Assembly: GCF_002946835.1 (NCBI RefSeq)
Contig: NZ_CP026652.1
Location: 8,432,001 to 8,496,000, forward strand
Length of the DNA: 64,000 nt
Source of the DNA: Streptomyces dengpaensis
GTDB taxonomy: Bacteria; Actinomycetota; Actinomycetes; Streptomycetales; Streptomycetaceae
Reading direction: 5' to 3'
Shown here: positions 62,415 through 64,000 of the stretch, one piece after another
Layout: each line of letters opens with the position of its first letter
How positions within the stretch are numbered: position 1 is the stretch's first letter
Made by a program: the position numbers and the translations under genes
The notes under the pieces: model-generated
The model's database searches: none
The model's input: only the letters and a program-made list of their open reading frames with translations
What the model was told of the DNA's origin: nothing

Positions 62415-63067
62415 TCAGGCGCGGGCGGCGACGATCAGGGTCCCGATGTGGCCGGGCTTTGGAGCCTCGAGGACTTCCGCCTTGGCGGTGGCGAAACCGG
62501 CCCGGATCAAGAACCGCTCCCACACCTGGGGACGGTAGCTGTACCGGTAGGCGTACATCGCCTTCCCCGCGAAGCCGCCCTTGTACATGCCCTGCGGGCC
62601 GTAGGCGCCGGGGATGGCCGTCGGGTGGGAGAAGACGAACATCCCATCGGGTTGAAGCCGGGCGTGGACGAGAGGGAAGAGCCGGCTCGGGTCGGTGAAC
62701 CAGGCCGCGCCGAAGATGCTGTACACGGCTCGTAGGTCTCGCCGCCGGCCGCCAGGTACTCGAGGACCTCGCCCTGATGGAAGACGGCTCCCGTCGTCGC
62801 CCACTTCTCGGTGGACTTCTTCACCATGACCGGCGACAGATCCACGCCATGCGCGGTGACGCCCCGCTCGGCCAGGTATGCAAGGGCGCGGCCGGTGCCG
62901 CAGCCGAGCTCCAGCACCTCGCGAGAGTCGCCGAGGAGCTCAGGGCCGGGGCCATGGCCGGTGTACTGGGTCCAGCAGAAGGACGGCTCGGCGTCGTCCT
63001 TGAAAGCGGACTCGGCGTAGGTGTCCCACAGTTCGGTCTCGGCGGCGATGTCGTGCGGTACGGGCAC
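62415..63067 (-). pseudogene. SAM methyltransferase with one frameshift
   Basis: From ATG 63067 the frame reads EPSFCWTQYTGHGPGPELLG, VLELGCGTGRALAYLAERG and GVDLSPVMVKKS (SAM motif I and after). At about 62727 GAGACCTACGAG should be followed by DAVYSIFGAAWF, but one base is missing. The other frame carries AVYSIFGAAWFTDPSRLFPL to the natural end IGTLIVAARA at 62415. A single deletion accounts for it; sequencing error is possible. The substrate is unknown. Confidence 0.75.
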
Positions 63068-63144
63068 AGCGCGTTCCTTCGGGTCGTCAGGATGCCGAGC
63101 CCCCGCCCTCGGGAGCCGTCAGGGCGGGGGCGACTGTAGCGAGG

Positions 63145-63345
63145 TCAGTGGCTGTCGGGGACCTTGTCATCGCACGGCGAGCAGTCCGCGCCGTCGATGG
63201 CCCACAACTCCTCGTCGATTGCCCAGCCCTGGCTCTTCAGGAAGTCGCCGGTGCGCAGGCACAGGCCGTCGCGGCGGCGCTCGATGAACGGGGCGTGGTG
63301 CTTGAACCGGCCGCCCTTGTACAGGTGGCAGATACCCCACCATGG
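63145..63345 (-). pseudogene. C-terminal fragment of a hypothetical protein
   Basis: The minus strand reads WWGICHLYKGGRFKHHAPFI, ERRRDGLCLRTGDFLKSQGW then IDGADCSPCDDKVPDSH and TGA. This is protein-like, with paired Cys/His, but a TAG lies just before it and there is no start, so only the 3' end remains. The methyltransferase gene starts about 80 bp downstream. Confidence 0.45.
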
Positions 63346-63533
63346 CTACGTTGATCTCTAGGAACAGCGTTTCTTGATGGGTTCCGGAGTCAGTTGGTGA
63401 TCATCCGGTGCGGGAATGTCGAGCAGAAATGACGGCGTTGCCGTGGGGCGGCGAGAAAAAGGGAAGGCGGAAGCCAACTGGCCGTTGGCAGGATGTCCCC
63501 GCTCAACATCCGATGGGAAAGGACCCGACAACC

Positions 63534-63944
63534 GTGGCTCGTGCCATCACTTTGATCCGCTCCGCCTCCCTGTCCGAAGTCGCCGAGTACGCCTACGCGG
63601 CCACTGCGCCCGCCGAGTCACGCCTGATCTTCCTCGCTGGGGCGTGTCCGCTGAACGATGACGGCTCCACAGCAGCGATCGGGGATTACGCGGGCCAGGC
63701 AGCGAAAGCCATGGAGAACATGCAGGCCGCTCTCTCTGCCTCAGGTGCGTCACTGCAGGACGTCATCAGTACCCGGGTCCTCGTCGCATCGGCCCGGCGG
63801 GAGGACCTGGTGGCTGCCTGGCGGGTAGTCCGCGACTTGTTCGCTGACCATGACGTCCCCAGCACCTTGATGGGCGTCACCGTGCTCGGCTACAAGGACC
63901 AACTCGTCGAGATCGAGGCCGTCGCCGCCGTGCTCGATTCTTGA
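63534..63944 (+). CDS. RidA/YjgF-family protein
   Basis: A 136-residue Rid-family protein; RidA members deaminate reactive enamine/imine intermediates. Segments are SRLIFLAGACPLNDDGSTAA, AGQAAKAMENMQAALSASGA and LVEIEAVAAV at the C terminus. The canonical Arg of active RidA (in -STR- or RV-V region) is matched by ISTRVLVAS. GTG 63534 is chosen because GGAAAGGA lies ten bases upstream; ATG 63513 lacks one. Confidence 0.85.
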   Translation: MARAITLIRSASLSEVAEYAYAATAPAESRLIFLAGACPLNDDGSTAAIGDYAGQAAKAMENMQAALSASGASLQDVISTRVLVASARREDLVAAWRVVRDLFADHDVPSTLMGVTVLGYKDQLVEIEAVAAVLDS

Positions 63945-64000
63945 GACCTTCTCCAAAGGACACCGCGAACGTGGGACGGCCAGCCGTCGAGGAACGTAGG
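63945..64000. other. Right edge, no feature
   Basis: Fifty-six bases after the RidA stop. AAAGGACACC could be the ribosome-site region of a next gene beyond the window. Confidence 0.3.

Overview
The window reads as chromosomal DNA from a Streptomyces-like actinomycete. It has very high G+C, third positions are mostly G or C, GTG starts are frequent, ATGA/GTGA gene overlaps are common, and many families are typical of the genus (SAV_2336-type proteins, DUF6153, SHOCT, HATPase_c regulators, OYE, pirin). The density of insertion sequences, introns and broken genes suggests a plastic arm or genomic-island region. No rRNA, convincing tRNA or CRISPR array was seen.

Region 1 (1-10.4 kb) is a copper-handling island. 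A MerR-family regulator starts at the left edge and reads outward. Divergent from it is a MerR-type promoter with a 20-bp spacer driving a tRNA-dependent cyclodipeptide synthase (CDPS) followed 17 bp later by a CopA-type copper ATPase. On the opposite strand lie a methyltransferase, a CopZ-like HMA protein coupled to a SafE/cupredoxin fusion, a DUF6153 protein and a frameshifted membrane protein gene. A second copy of the same MerR-type promoter at 6.68 kb drives a 48-residue Cys-rich protein and a string of small membrane proteins, VKOR and SHOCT genes. A Cys-rich four-helix copper-storage protein closes the island. The CDPS inside a metal-responsive copper operon is the most unexpected feature.

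Region 2 (10.6-16.7 kb) is nested mobile DNA: an IS701 fragment, a large serine recombinase gene split by a group II intron carrying its reverse transcriptase, an IS5 fragment and an intact IS630 element. Region 3 (16.7-23.1 kb) is ordinary chromosome: MarR with an ene-reductase and paired operators, a CocE-type hydrolase, an aquaporin and a pirin.

Region 4 (24-33.7 kb, minus strand) is a four-gene operon in which every stop overlaps the next start by 4 bp: an alpha/beta hydrolase, a caspase-VMAP protein, a MoxR-type AAA ATPase, and a 1783-residue fusion of a SAV_2336/vWA-like domain, a caspase-like domain lacking its Cys, a P-loop NTPase, a Hanks kinase and TPRs. It matches the logic of MoxR-vWA-VMAP ternary conflict systems and is a strong candidate defence or programmed-death system.

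Region 5 (34-41.9 kb) holds an LLM oxidoreductase, a graveyard of transposase, intron and protease fragments, an asparaginase-PPC pair, a nucleotidyltransferase, an anti-sigma-like ATPase and a decayed IS701. Region 6 (41.9-50.3 kb) is a LacI-controlled catabolic cluster: a LIV-type ABC importer, a beta-hydroxyacid dehydrogenase and a DddP-like M24 enzyme, with matching operator palindromes. Region 7 (50.3-61.3 kb) stacks TnpB, IS630, IS1182 and IS21 elements between a PIG-L deacetylase, a CDF fragment and an HTH-like protein. Region 8 (61.3-64 kb) has a small helical protein, a frameshifted methyltransferase and a RidA protein.
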